NCBI GenBank assembly: GCA_045646925.1
Contig: JAZRLQ010000084.1
Location: 1 to 43,573 of the forward strand
From: QALR01 sp045646925
GTDB lineage: Bacteria > Bacillota > Clostridia > Oscillospirales > CAG-272
Length of the DNA stretch: 43,573 nucleotides
Direction of reading: 5' to 3'
Of this stretch, positions 8,394-15,187 are shown piece after piece. Position 1 is the stretch's first letter. Every line of letters starts with the position of its first letter. A program made the translations under genes and the position numbers. The notes beneath the pieces are model-generated. The model was not told the origin of the DNA and did not search any database. It saw only the letters and a list, made by a program, of their open reading frames with translations.

Positions 8394-9353
8394 ATGATTT
8401 TTGAAAAACAAATTGTGAATATGTATAAGGGCATGATGCACACCAGATGTGACGATCTGGAAACGGTTTTTTATTTCTCTCCTGAAGACTTCCCCGGCCT
8501 ACGGGCAGAGCCTCATTCCTTCACGGCATCCGCAGGACACACACTGCAGGGTTATTTTTATCAATACGAAAATCCCGTTTCCGACCGATTGATCGTATTT
8601 GATCACGGCTTCGGCGGCGGTCACCGCGCGTATATGACGGAGATCGCGAAGCTTTGCGGACACGGCTACAGAGTGTTTGCTTACGATCATACCGGCTGCA
8701 TGGAATCGGGCGGAGAAACGCCGAAGGGACTTGCGCAATCTCTTTGCGATCTGAACGATTGCATTACCATGCTGAAATCGGACGAGCGTTTTGAAAATAC
8801 GGATATTTCCGTTATGGGACATAGCTGGGGCTCGTTCTCCACGTTGAATATCACGGCTCTTCATCCCGAAATCTCGCATATCGTGGCAATGTGCGGCTTC
8901 GTTTGCGTGGAGGATATGATCGGTACGTTCTTCAATGGCATTCTGAAGGGATACCGAAAGGCGATCATGGAGCTGGAAAGAGCGTCCAATCCGAAATTCG
9001 TTGAATACAACGCGGTGGAAACACTCTCGAATTCGAAGACGAAGGCGCTTCTCATTTATTCGGAAAACGATCAGATGTGCAAACGTAATCATTACGATAA
9101 GCTGAAAGCAAATCTTGACGGAAAAGAAAATATCGAGTTTTTGTTCGTGACCGGCAAGGGACACAATCCCAATTATACCGAGGACGCGGTAAAATATCTG
9201 GACGAATTCGGCAAGGCGCGCGTTAAGCTCGTCCGCACGAAAAACGTTACGGCGGAGGACAAAAAGAAATTCGTCGCATCATACGATTGGAAGAGAATGA
9301 CCGAACAGGACGACGCCGTCTGGTGCGTGATCTTTGATCATCTCGACAAATAA
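8394..9353 (+). CDS. Alpha/beta hydrolase (serine hydrolase)
   Basis: A cytosolic 319-residue alpha/beta-hydrolase-fold enzyme. The nucleophile elbow GHSWGS puts the catalytic serine at residue 144, with the acid probably Asp226 (YSEND) and the base His257 (GKGHNP). The oxyanion-side motif is DHGFGGG near residue 70. It resembles BAAT/peptidase-S9-like or lysophospholipase-type clostridial hydrolases; the substrate cannot be named. I place the start at 8394: AGGAGG at 8382-8387 abuts the earlier ATG at 8388 but sits six bases before this one. It has a full consensus promoter, and the ECF S-component gene follows 35 bases later, so the two may be cotranscribed. Confidence 0.88.
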   Translation: MIFEKQIVNMYKGMMHTRCDDLETVFYFSPEDFPGLRAEPHSFTASAGHTLQGYFYQYENPVSDRLIVFDHGFGGGHRAYMTEIAKLCGHGYRVFAYDHTGCMESGGETPKGLAQSLCDLNDCITMLKSDERFENTDISVMGHSWGSFSTLNITALHPEISHIVAMCGFVCVEDMIGTFFNGILKGYRKAIMELERASNPKFVEYNAVETLSNSKTKALLIYSENDQMCKRNHYDKLKANLDGKENIEFLFVTGKGHNPNYTEDAVKYLDEFGKARVKLVRTKNVTAEDKKKFVASYDWKRMTEQDDAVWCVIFDHLDK

Positions 9354-9388
9354 AATCATCATTTCGATAAAAGGAGCAAGGGAACGTT

Positions 9389-9973
9389 ATGAAACATCGT
9401 ACGCAAGAACATGAGTTTTTGAAAAAAATCGTCTTTATCGCACTGTTGACGGCTTTGACTGCAGTGTTCAGCATGATCAAGATTCCGGTTGCCAGCACGG
9501 CTACCGTCACCCTCGTTTTGCCGATCGTCGTTATCGGCGCGGCTCTTTACGGACCGATCGTCGGCGCTTGGCTCACGATCATTCCGACGATCACCTCTTT
9601 CGGAGAAGCGGCTCTTTTTCTGACATATAGCCCCGTTGGCACGGGTATTACGCTCTTTTTGAAGGGCATTCTCGCGGGTCTTTGCGCAGGATTGGTTTAT
9701 AAAGCGCTCTGCAAGAAGCATCCGCTCGGCGCGGTCACCTGCGCGGCTATCGTGGCTCCCGTCGTCAATAGCGGCGTGTTCACGCTCGGTTGCTATATTT
9801 TCATCTGGGACGAGCTTGTGGAATTGGCGGCGGCAAACGGCGTCGGCATCGCGGTGCTTTTGCTTGGCCTCGTCGTGATCAATTTCATTTTGGAATTGAT
9901 CCTAAACCTCGTGCTTTGTCCGACCATTTTCCGCGTGCTTCAGATCATCAAGAAAAATAACGTGCGCAAATAA
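9389..9973 (+). CDS. ECF transporter S component, substrate unknown
   Basis: Membrane-embedded substrate-binding subunit of an energy-coupling-factor importer. The 194 residues hold about six membrane helices, with the small-residue helix 1 typical of S components that contact EcfT, and a GAALYGPIVGAWLTI-type glycine-rich segment. No EcfA or EcfT gene is in the window, so it would use a shared energising module encoded elsewhere (group II ECF). No riboswitch (thiamine, cobalamin, FMN or preQ1) is apparent upstream, so the vitamin or metal cannot be inferred. It follows the hydrolase gene after 35 bases with an AAAGGAGC ribosome site, and a strong terminator follows. Confidence 0.85.
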   Translation: MKHRTQEHEFLKKIVFIALLTALTAVFSMIKIPVASTATVTLVLPIVVIGAALYGPIVGAWLTIIPTITSFGEAALFLTYSPVGTGITLFLKGILAGLCAGLVYKALCKKHPLGAVTCAAIVAPVVNSGVFTLGCYIFIWDELVELAAANGVGIAVLLLGLVVINFILELILNLVLCPTIFRVLQIIKKNNVRK

Positions 9974-9980
9974 GATCCAT

Positions 9981-10014
9981 GGGGAAACCGCAAACGGTTT
10001 CCCCTAATTTTTTT
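9981..10014 (+). terminator. Rho-independent terminator after the ECF S component
   Basis: GGGGAAACCG (9981-9990), CAAA loop, CGGTTTCCCC (9995-10004), then a T7 tract. Confidence 0.95.
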
Positions 10015-10022
10015 GAATGGTC

Positions 10023-10051
10023 TTGACAAAGCCGATTTTTCTTGCTATAAT
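10023..10051 (+). promoter_or_regulatory. Consensus promoter of tRNA-Leu
   Basis: TTGACA (10023-10028), 17 bases, TATAAT (10046-10051), ten bases before the tRNA. Confidence 0.9.
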
Positions 10052-10061
10052 AATGTTCAAT

Positions 10062-10143
10062 GCGGGCGTGGCGGAATGGTAGACGCGCTGGTCTTAGGAA
10101 CCAGTGGAACTCCGTGCAGGTTCAAGTCCTGTCGCCCGCACCA
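10062..10143 (+). tRNA. tRNA-Leu(UAG)
   Basis: The acceptor stem GCGGGCG pairs with CGCCCGC, the discriminator is A and the CCA end is encoded. The anticodon loop CTTAGGA gives UAG, reading CUN leucine codons. The T-arm has TTCAAGT between GCAGG and CCTGT. The variable arm is short for a class II tRNA (about ten bases), making the gene 82 bases with CCA. Confidence 0.96.
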
Positions 10144-10144
10144 G

Positions 10145-10185
10145 AAAAAAGAAAAGACCACGATCATGTGGTCTTTTTCTTTTTT
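10145..10185 (+). terminator. Terminator of tRNA-Leu
   Basis: AAAGACCAC (10153-10161) pairs with GTGGTCTTT (10168-10176), flanked by A-rich and T-rich tails. Confidence 0.9.
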
Positions 10186-10189
10186 CAAC

Positions 10190-10310
10190 GAAATAAATCC
10201 CGTAAGAGATTTGTGAAATGCACTTCGTGCGTGAAATACGCTTCGCGTGTGAAATGCGCCGCGGCGCGTGAGGGGATTTATTTCATTTCACATTGCGACG
10301 AAGGAGCAAT
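10190..10310. repeat. Array of small hairpins inside a 12-bp inverted repeat
   Basis: GAAATAAATCCC (10190-10201) is the exact reverse complement of GGGATTTATTTC (10273-10284). Between them, three GTGAAAT units begin at 10213, 10231 and 10249, exactly 18 bases apart. Each is followed by a different tight hairpin: GCAC-TTC-GTGC, ACGC-TTC-GCGT and GCGCC-GC-GGCGC. An inverted ATTTCAC copy lies at 10285-10291, followed by ATTGC/GCAAT (10292-10310). The sequences of the stems differ but the pairing is kept, so the fold rather than the sequence appears conserved. As RNA or single-stranded DNA this would make a multi-branched structure. It resembles palindromic repeat elements I recall from gut Clostridia genomes; no coding frame is supported. 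Confidence 0.75.
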
Positions 10311-10323
10311 ATTTTACTTGAAT

Positions 10324-10362
10324 GAATAGCGGTTTTTGGTTACCATTAAAAGACCGCTATTC
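10324..10362. other. Inverted repeat beside the hairpin array
   Basis: GAATAGCGGT (10324-10333) pairs with ACCGCTATTC (10353-10362) around a 19-base loop. It may be the 3' hairpin of the minus-strand gene ending at 10380 or part of the repeat element; no T-tract follows on the minus strand. Confidence 0.5.
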
Positions 10363-10379
10363 GTTAAATTATAGGTTGA

Positions 10380-11285
10380 TCAATTCCAAGAAACTCCGTT
10401 ATCATCAAGTGCTTGCGTTGTGGAGCTTTCGGTTGTAATGCTCGGAGATTTATCGCCCAGCACCACTACGATGGCCGACAGAGAGACGGGCATCTTAACC
10501 GTTGCCGTCGTGCTTCCGATTCCCACAACGAGATAACCGTTCGCAGAAAGGCTCACGTTCTTTTTTGCGCCTACACTTGAGAAATTGTCGCAATGAGTGG
10601 CTTCGCTTGACATACCGCCCTGTGGCATAATGGCAATTACCGAGCCTGCCGTATAGGTGTATCCGTTTTCGGTATCAAGCGCAGAGTTCATTCCTGAGTT
10701 GGAGATGACCACGGTTTTTCCTTCTGTGAACACGATTCCCACGTCTGCCGTTCGGCTGTTGGAGTCAATGCCGTCACCGGTACAATAGATATATACCGTA
10801 CCGCCGCTAATGGCGATTGCCGTTCCCGTCTGAGTCGTGGCGTTGATGCCGTCATCCTTGGAATTGACCGAAACGTAGCCACCCGAGATATCAACGCTCG
10901 TTCCTTCAAGTCCCTCGTACGCGCCCGTTACGCTGACCGTTCCCGACTTGATAGAAAGCATTCCGTCGGCATGGAGTCCGTCATCATTCGAGTATACGGT
11001 AATATTTCCGCCGTTTATCGTTACGTTTCCGAGCGGTGACGCTCCGTTTTCAAGCGTTGTATCGTTGTTCGAATGAATAGCGTCATCGTAAGATTTTATA
11101 TTGATGGTGCCTGCGTTGATCACGATCTCGTTCGCGGCTTTGATGCCCTTGGTGGAATGGTCGCCCTTGTCGGTATTTCCGTCGCCAAAGCCTCCCATAC
11201 CTTCCGGACCGCCGCCCCATCCGCTTTCTTCTTCCGTATCAGGCACGCTTACTACGCTAAACGAACTCGCTTTTTGCGATTGCAT
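10380..11285 (-). CDS. Cthe_2159-like carbohydrate-binding domain protein, apparently N-terminally truncated
   Basis: The 301 residues match the C-terminal part of the Cthe_2159/DUF4353 family, right-handed parallel beta-helix proteins that bind acidic polysaccharides. Visible marks are the KGIKAANEIVINAGTI rung and the repeated SGGT/DDGI turns (YDDAIHSN, NDDGLHADG, KDDGINA, GDGIDSN), which supply the calcium-site aspartates. Family members normally have a signal peptide or lipobox and an upstream helical half; here neither is present. The ORF begins with MQSQKASSF and an in-frame stop lies 21 bases upstream of the ATG. The start region overlaps the promoter of the divergent esterase gene. 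An AAGGA lies upstream, so translation is possible, but without an export signal the protein would stay in the cytosol. I regard it as a decayed or rearranged gene, though the reading frame is still intact. Confidence 0.7.
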   Translation of the reverse strand: MQSQKASSFSVVSVPDTEEESGWGGGPEGMGGFGDGNTDKGDHSTKGIKAANEIVINAGTINIKSYDDAIHSNNDTTLENGASPLGNVTINGGNITVYSNDDGLHADGMLSIKSGTVSVTGAYEGLEGTSVDISGGYVSVNSKDDGINATTQTGTAIAISGGTVYIYCTGDGIDSNSRTADVGIVFTEGKTVVISNSGMNSALDTENGYTYTAGSVIAIMPQGGMSSEATHCDNFSSVGAKKNVSLSANGYLVVGIGSTTATVKMPVSLSAIVVVLGDKSPSITTESSTTQALDDNGVSWN

Positions 11286-11313
11286 TGACTTTTTCCTTCT
11301 TCCATGCTATAAT
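11285..11313 (+). promoter_or_regulatory. Promoter of the SASA esterase gene
   Basis: TTGACT (11285-11290), 17 bases, TATAAT (11308-11313), overlapping the 5' end of the divergent minus-strand ORF. Confidence 0.85.
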
Positions 11314-11342
11314 AGATGCAACGAACATACGGGAGGTACACC

Positions 11343-12290
11343 ATGTCCAAAAGAAAGAAAATCGTGATATCGCTCATTGCCGCCGCAGTTGCCCTGCTGA
11401 TCGGGCTCGGTTGCTTTTTCGGCGTGCAGTATTATTTGAAAAACAGAATTACCTATCATATCGAGGACACCTTGCCCGACGGCGAAGGAAAGCGCGCGAC
11501 CGTGATCATTCTCGCGGGTCAGTCGAATGCGTCGGGTTGCAGTCTGGATGAATATCTGAAGAAAAACGTTTCTGCGGAGAAGTATGCGGAATACGAAAAC
11601 GGATACGATAACGTATATATCAATTATTTGTCGGGCATGAACGTTTCGCAGGAATTCGTGAAATGTTCGGTCTTGCAGGGGGAAATTGCGGGCGGCTTCG
11701 GTCCCGAGCTTGGCTTGGCGGAAAAGCTCCACGAAATGTATCCCGACGAGACGTTTTTCATCGTGAAATGCGCGTGGGGCGGCACGAATCTTACGGAGCA
11801 GTGGCTCTCTCCGTCCAGCGCGGGAAAAACGGGACAGCTTTATAAAAATTTTGTGGCTTACGTAGAAACCTGCATGGATTACCTGATCTCCAAAAATTAC
11901 GACGTGAAGATCGAGGGGATGTGTTGGATGCAGGGTGAATCCGACGCGTATCCCGTTGAGGTTGCGACCGCGTACGGTGACAATCTGAGCCGCTTCGTCA
12001 CGGATATCCGCAAGGAATTTTCCGCGTATGCGGCGGACGACGGCATTGCGTTTATCGACGCTTATATTGCCGCAAATCCGATGTATTGGGTATATTATCA
12101 GTCGGTCAATCTCGGGAAAGACGAGGTTGCCGCGCTCTCGCCCATGAACGATATCGTGGATACGATCAAGGCGGGATTGACTTGCTCGCAGGAGCCTGAG
12201 GGTACGCCCGACATGGCGCATTACGATTCGACAAGCGAGATCAAGCTCGGTCATCTTTTCGCGGAGCATCTTGCGCAATATTTTGATTGA
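11343..12290 (+). CDS. Membrane-anchored SASA-type (SGNH) carbohydrate esterase
   Basis: A 315-residue protein with a basic N-terminus and one membrane helix (residues 7-31), which places the rest outside the cell. The catalytic domain is of the sialate O-acetylesterase/acetylxylan esterase SASA type (PF03629). The serine block is AGQSNASG near residue 60, the oxyanion Gly/Asn region is in AWGGTN, MQGESDA is the typical block III, and a C-terminal MAHYD...GH segment probably supplies Asp/His. It probably deacetylates polysaccharide at the cell surface. The start at 11343 is chosen because GGGAGG (11331-11336) sits six bases upstream and the promoter ends at 11313. The neighbouring carbohydrate-binding protein suggests a former glycan-handling locus. 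Confidence 0.85.
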   Translation: MSKRKKIVISLIAAAVALLIGLGCFFGVQYYLKNRITYHIEDTLPDGEGKRATVIILAGQSNASGCSLDEYLKKNVSAEKYAEYENGYDNVYINYLSGMNVSQEFVKCSVLQGEIAGGFGPELGLAEKLHEMYPDETFFIVKCAWGGTNLTEQWLSPSSAGKTGQLYKNFVAYVETCMDYLISKNYDVKIEGMCWMQGESDAYPVEVATAYGDNLSRFVTDIRKEFSAYAADDGIAFIDAYIAANPMYWVYYQSVNLGKDEVAALSPMNDIVDTIKAGLTCSQEPEGTPDMAHYDSTSEIKLGHLFAEHLAQYFD

Positions 12291-12298
12291 ACAAAGAA

Positions 12299-12338
12299 AA
12301 AAGACTTCCTTATGACCGTTTCATAGGGAAGTCTTTTC
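12299..12338. terminator. Bidirectional terminator between esterase and ABC operon
   Basis: AAAAGACTTCC plus TATGA pair with TCATA plus GGAAGTCTTTT around a short loop; A- and T-tracts flank both sides, serving the convergent genes. Confidence 0.9.
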
Positions 12339-12340
12339 GT

Positions 12341-13114
12341 TTACAGTTGTTTTTTGTTCATGATCGGTATGCTTGCGGCGATACAGATCACGGAGAGCAG
12401 AACGGTCAGCAAAATGGCGGGGGTGCATTCGCTTACTTCCTTTGCGCCAACCATGAGCGCGCCTGCTTGCGAGGCAAGGGATGTGGGCGTGAGCTTTGCG
12501 ATCTTCGGGAAGAAATCCAGAACGTATGAGATCAGAACGACGGATCCCGTTCCGAGCAATACGCCGGAGCTGCTTTTGGAAAGCGCGGAGAAGAATACGC
12601 AAAGAGAAACGACAAGCGCGCCGAAGAGCCACCAAAGGATCACGGCGGGCATGAGTCCGACGGCAATGCCGTTGTCCCAGAAATACGCGTTATAGGCGTA
12701 CGTGACATAGAAGCAGAGCCAATATCCGCACGTCCAGACGAGGAGCATGACGAGCGCCTTTGAAAGCACGACCTTGTAGCGCGCAAGCCCCTTTGTCAAA
12801 ACGAGAATGAGCGTTCCCGATTCGTATTCCTTGGTAAAGATGCCGCCGTAGATCAGAACGAAAACGATCAGCGCCATCGGGATATTTTTGAAAAACTGCG
12901 TCCACGAGGTCAGCGCGTCGACGGTGACCGAGGTGATCACCATGCCGCTTTCCGCGAGGGATTCGGACATGATCTCCATGAGCCACGGTGTCAATTTCGC
13001 GATGGCGGGATTCATTACTCCAAATAAAAAGAACAGAACGCCGAGAATCAGAAGCTTGCCGCTCCGATAGCTTTCGAGAAGCTCTTTTTTGAAAAATGCG
13101 AGGAAGGATCTCAT
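12341..13114 (-). CDS. ABC-2 type permease (YxlG-like)
   Basis: A 257-residue integral membrane subunit with six predicted spans. The N-terminal cytoplasmic segment FFKKELLESYRSGK is typical of ABC-2 permeases, and KEYESGTLILVLTKGLAR after span 2 is the coupling-helix motif of the family. Its ATG overlaps the stop of the ATPase gene by four bases (ATGA), indicating translational coupling. Together with the ATPase and the PLDc_N protein it matches the YxlE-YxlF-YxlG set of the Bacillus subtilis sigY operon. The transported molecule is unknown; antimicrobial or envelope-stress export is the usual guess for this type. Confidence 0.88.
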   Translation of the reverse strand: MRSFLAFFKKELLESYRSGKLLILGVLFFLFGVMNPAIAKLTPWLMEIMSESLAESGMVITSVTVDALTSWTQFFKNIPMALIVFVLIYGGIFTKEYESGTLILVLTKGLARYKVVLSKALVMLLVWTCGYWLCFYVTYAYNAYFWDNGIAVGLMPAVILWWLFGALVVSLCVFFSALSKSSSGVLLGTGSVVLISYVLDFFPKIAKLTPTSLASQAGALMVGAKEVSECTPAILLTVLLSVICIAASIPIMNKKQL

Positions 13115-14010
13115 TTTGCGACCACCTCCAAAAATAGCGATTCGAGTGACGGCTCCATACGTTCAACACGGCGCACGGAGATTTTGTTTTCCGAAATAAA
13201 ACGAAGCACTTCGAGAAAATCTTCTTCATCGCCCGAAAAAACGAGTGTGTCTTTTTCACGGCGCTTGACGTTCGGGAATGCGTTTGCAAGCGCTTCGGCG
13301 TGATTACCGCCGATTGCTTCCACGGTAAATTCCTCCGCACGTTTCGCTTGTCTCAGGCAATCCACCTTGCCCTCGAGAGCGATCTTGCCGTCGCAGAGAA
13401 GAGCGACGTCGGTGCAGATGCGCTCCACGTCGGAAAGAATGTGCGTGGAGAACAGAACGGTCGTCTGCTCCTTGACGGAGAGCAGAATGTCGAGGATCTC
13501 CTTTCTTCCGATCGGGTCGAGCGCGGAGGTGGGCTCGTCGCAGATGAGAAGCTTCGGACTGCCGAGAAGCGCCTGCGCAATGCCGAGGCGTTGCTTCATA
13601 CCGCGCGAGAAGCCGCGGATCCTGCGATTTTCGTTTTCGAGTCCGACGAGACGGAGCAGCTCGTCACTGCGCTTTCGGACGTCCGCATCGGGCATTCCCA
13701 TGCTTTCTCCGCAAAGCTTCAGATATTCGCGGGGCGTCATAAAGGGATAAAATTCCGGCACGTCGGGAAGATAACCGATGTTTCGGTTGGTTGCGGTCTG
13801 ACCGAAAACGACCTTCTCTCCCGCGACGAGGATCTCGCCTTCATCGATTCGGAGAAGTCCGAGGATCGATTTCATGGCGGTCGTTTTGCCCGCGCCGTTG
13901 CGACCGACGAAGCCGTAGATGCTATGTTCAGGCACGGTGAGATCGAGTCCGCAGAGGACCTGCTTCTCTCCGAATCGCTTTTTCAGACCACGGATCGAAA
14001 GAATGTCCAT
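13111..14010 (-). CDS. ABC transporter ATPase (YxlF-like)
   Basis: A 299-residue nucleotide-binding subunit. Walker A is GRNGAGKTT (residues 37-45), the signature is FSRGMKQRLGIAQAL, Walker B is LLICDEPTSALDP and the H-loop is FSTHIL. The C-terminal 80 residues form the extra domain common in DRI/YxlF-type export ATPases. The gene starts two bases after the PLDc_N gene and overlaps the permease by four bases, so the three are a coupled unit under the MerR-type regulator. Confidence 0.95.
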   Translation of the reverse strand: MDILSIRGLKKRFGEKQVLCGLDLTVPEHSIYGFVGRNGAGKTTAMKSILGLLRIDEGEILVAGEKVVFGQTATNRNIGYLPDVPEFYPFMTPREYLKLCGESMGMPDADVRKRSDELLRLVGLENENRRIRGFSRGMKQRLGIAQALLGSPKLLICDEPTSALDPIGRKEILDILLSVKEQTTVLFSTHILSDVERICTDVALLCDGKIALEGKVDCLRQAKRAEEFTVEAIGGNHAEALANAFPNVKRREKDTLVFSGDEEDFLEVLRFISENKISVRRVERMEPSLESLFLEVVAK

Positions 14011-14012
14011 GC

Positions 14013-14225
14013 TCAGTTATCCTCCTTGCCGAGAATGAAATAGAGGATCGGGCCAACGAAGTTCATGAAAACGATCGTGACAACGAGCCAAAGCGCGCGT
14101 GTGCCTCTTTTGTAGGTGTTGTGCGTCAGAATGTGGTGCAGAGTGTAGCCGAGCAGAGCGAATTCCGCAATAACAAGCGGAATCAGAAACGGCAAAAATT
14201 CAAGAAGTTGTTTGAGTTCATTCAT
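14013..14225 (-). CDS. PLDc_N-domain small membrane protein (YxlE-like)
   Basis: A 70-residue protein with two membrane helices (about residues 10-32 and 44-65) and the PLDc_N hallmark ALWLVVTIVFMNFVGPILYF followed by GKEDN. In B. subtilis the equivalent YxlE is encoded next to the YxlFG transporter and acts as a negative regulatory protein in the sigY locus. Its ATG overlaps the 3' end of the MerR gene by eight bases. It likely tunes the transporter or the regulator at the membrane; the direct function is unproven. Confidence 0.88.
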   Translation of the reverse strand: MNELKQLLEFLPFLIPLVIAEFALLGYTLHHILTHNTYKRGTRALWLVVTIVFMNFVGPILYFILGKEDN

Positions 14226-14952
14226 TGCTCGTATGTTCCTTTCCGTAGGTTTCCACGCAGAAGCCGTGATAACCGCATTCCGTGCAGATCAGCTTGCGCA
14301 TGGTTGGTGTGTGATTTGCCCAGAAGACTTGCTTCATCCTCGGGCGGAATACGCGATGGCATTGCGGACAGATATAGGACACCCGCTTGAAATAAAACGC
14401 GGAGATCCACGTTCCGTAGAAAGCCGCGACGGCAACGTAAGCAATAAACGGCCACCATATTCCCATTGACACCCATAAAATGACGGATACCCATTGGAAG
14501 AGTGCGATCGGTATTCCCGTGATCAGCATGATTGCGCGAAGCTGATGAAGCTTCTTTTTATTTTTCATAACGTGGGCTATATCGCTGATGGATTCAACGG
14601 AGAAGTTGTCGATGTTTTTCAGCTCCCTGCGAACGCCCTCGATGATGTTCAGTTGCTTTTCTCTTTCTTCGATCTCCTCGCGCAAAGCGCCCTTCTGCAT
14701 TTCCATCAGAAGCGCAAGTGTGCGAGCGGGGTCGGGATCGGACAGAAATTCTCCGATGCTGTTGATGGAAAGTCCCGTGTCGCGCAGAAAGCAAACGATC
14801 TTCATCCGGCGCAGATCGTCCTCGGAATAGAGCCGTCTGCCGCCCTCGGAAAGCGCACTCGGTACGAGAATATTTCTCGTGTCGTAATATTGCACCGTCC
14901 GAACGGATACGCCGCAGAGCTTTGCGATCTCTCCCGTTGTGTACATTGACAT
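14218..14952 (-). CDS. Membrane-anchored MerR-family regulator with C-terminal zinc ribbon
   Basis: A 244-residue regulator in three parts. Residues 3-70 are the MerR winged helix (YTTGEIAKLCGVSVRTVQYY, then SEGGRRLYSEDDL), followed by a coiled-coil dimerisation helix to about residue 125. Residues 138-185 contain two hydrophobic spans (IMLITGIPIALFQWVSVILW and the next). The last 50 residues hold CPQCHRVF and CTECGYHGFC, a likely zinc ribbon. Such a protein would bind DNA while sitting in the membrane, a one-component envelope sensor. The ATG at 14952 has AGGAGGTGA nine bases upstream. It heads the operon with the PLDc_N protein and the ABC exporter, replacing the sigY/yxlCD control genes of B. 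subtilis. Confidence 0.88.
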   Translation of the reverse strand: MSMYTTGEIAKLCGVSVRTVQYYDTRNILVPSALSEGGRRLYSEDDLRRMKIVCFLRDTGLSINSIGEFLSDPDPARTLALLMEMQKGALREEIEEREKQLNIIEGVRRELKNIDNFSVESISDIAHVMKNKKKLHQLRAIMLITGIPIALFQWVSVILWVSMGIWWPFIAYVAVAAFYGTWISAFYFKRVSYICPQCHRVFRPRMKQVFWANHTPTMRKLICTECGYHGFCVETYGKEHTSNE

Positions 14953-14989
14953 AGCGATTCACCTCCTTCGTGTCCATTTTACCATATTA

Positions 14990-15021
14990 CCCTGCGTAAC
15001 GAGCAAGACCTTACGCAAGGG
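14990..15021 (-). promoter_or_regulatory. Imperfect inverted repeat, candidate MerR operator
   Basis: CCCTGCGTAA (14990-14999) and TTACGCAAGGG (15011-15021) form a dyad with one base missing on one side. It lies between the -10 element and the start codon of the regulator, as expected for autoregulation. Confidence 0.55.
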
Positions 15022-15042
15022 AATTTTTCGTTTATCGGCAAT

Positions 15043-15071
15043 ATTATATCATTTTGAGCAAAATATGTCAA
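15043..15071 (-). promoter_or_regulatory. Consensus promoter of the MerR/ABC operon
   Basis: On the minus strand, TTGACA (15066-15071), 17 bases, TATAAT (15043-15048). The spacer is the usual 17 bases rather than the 19 typical of MerR-activated promoters. Confidence 0.85.
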
Positions 15072-15119
15072 GCCGTTCGATCGCTTGCGCGGGGAATCGA
15101 TAAACTTTCCCCAATCCTC

Positions 15120-15148
15120 TTGAAAGAATTCAAATAATCTGCTATAAT
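15120..15148 (+). promoter_or_regulatory. Promoter of the DUF4091 gene
   Basis: TTGAAA (15120-15125), 17 bases, TATAAT (15143-15148); AGGAGG at 15175-15180 precedes the ATG by seven bases. Confidence 0.85.
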
Positions 15149-15187
15149 AAGATCGAATACGATTAAAATCAAAAAGGAGGATATCCC

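Noticed and set aside
10013..10329. Short plus-strand frames across tRNA-Leu and the hairpin array
   Set aside because: They translate the tRNA and the structured repeat; no ribosome site is placed for them.
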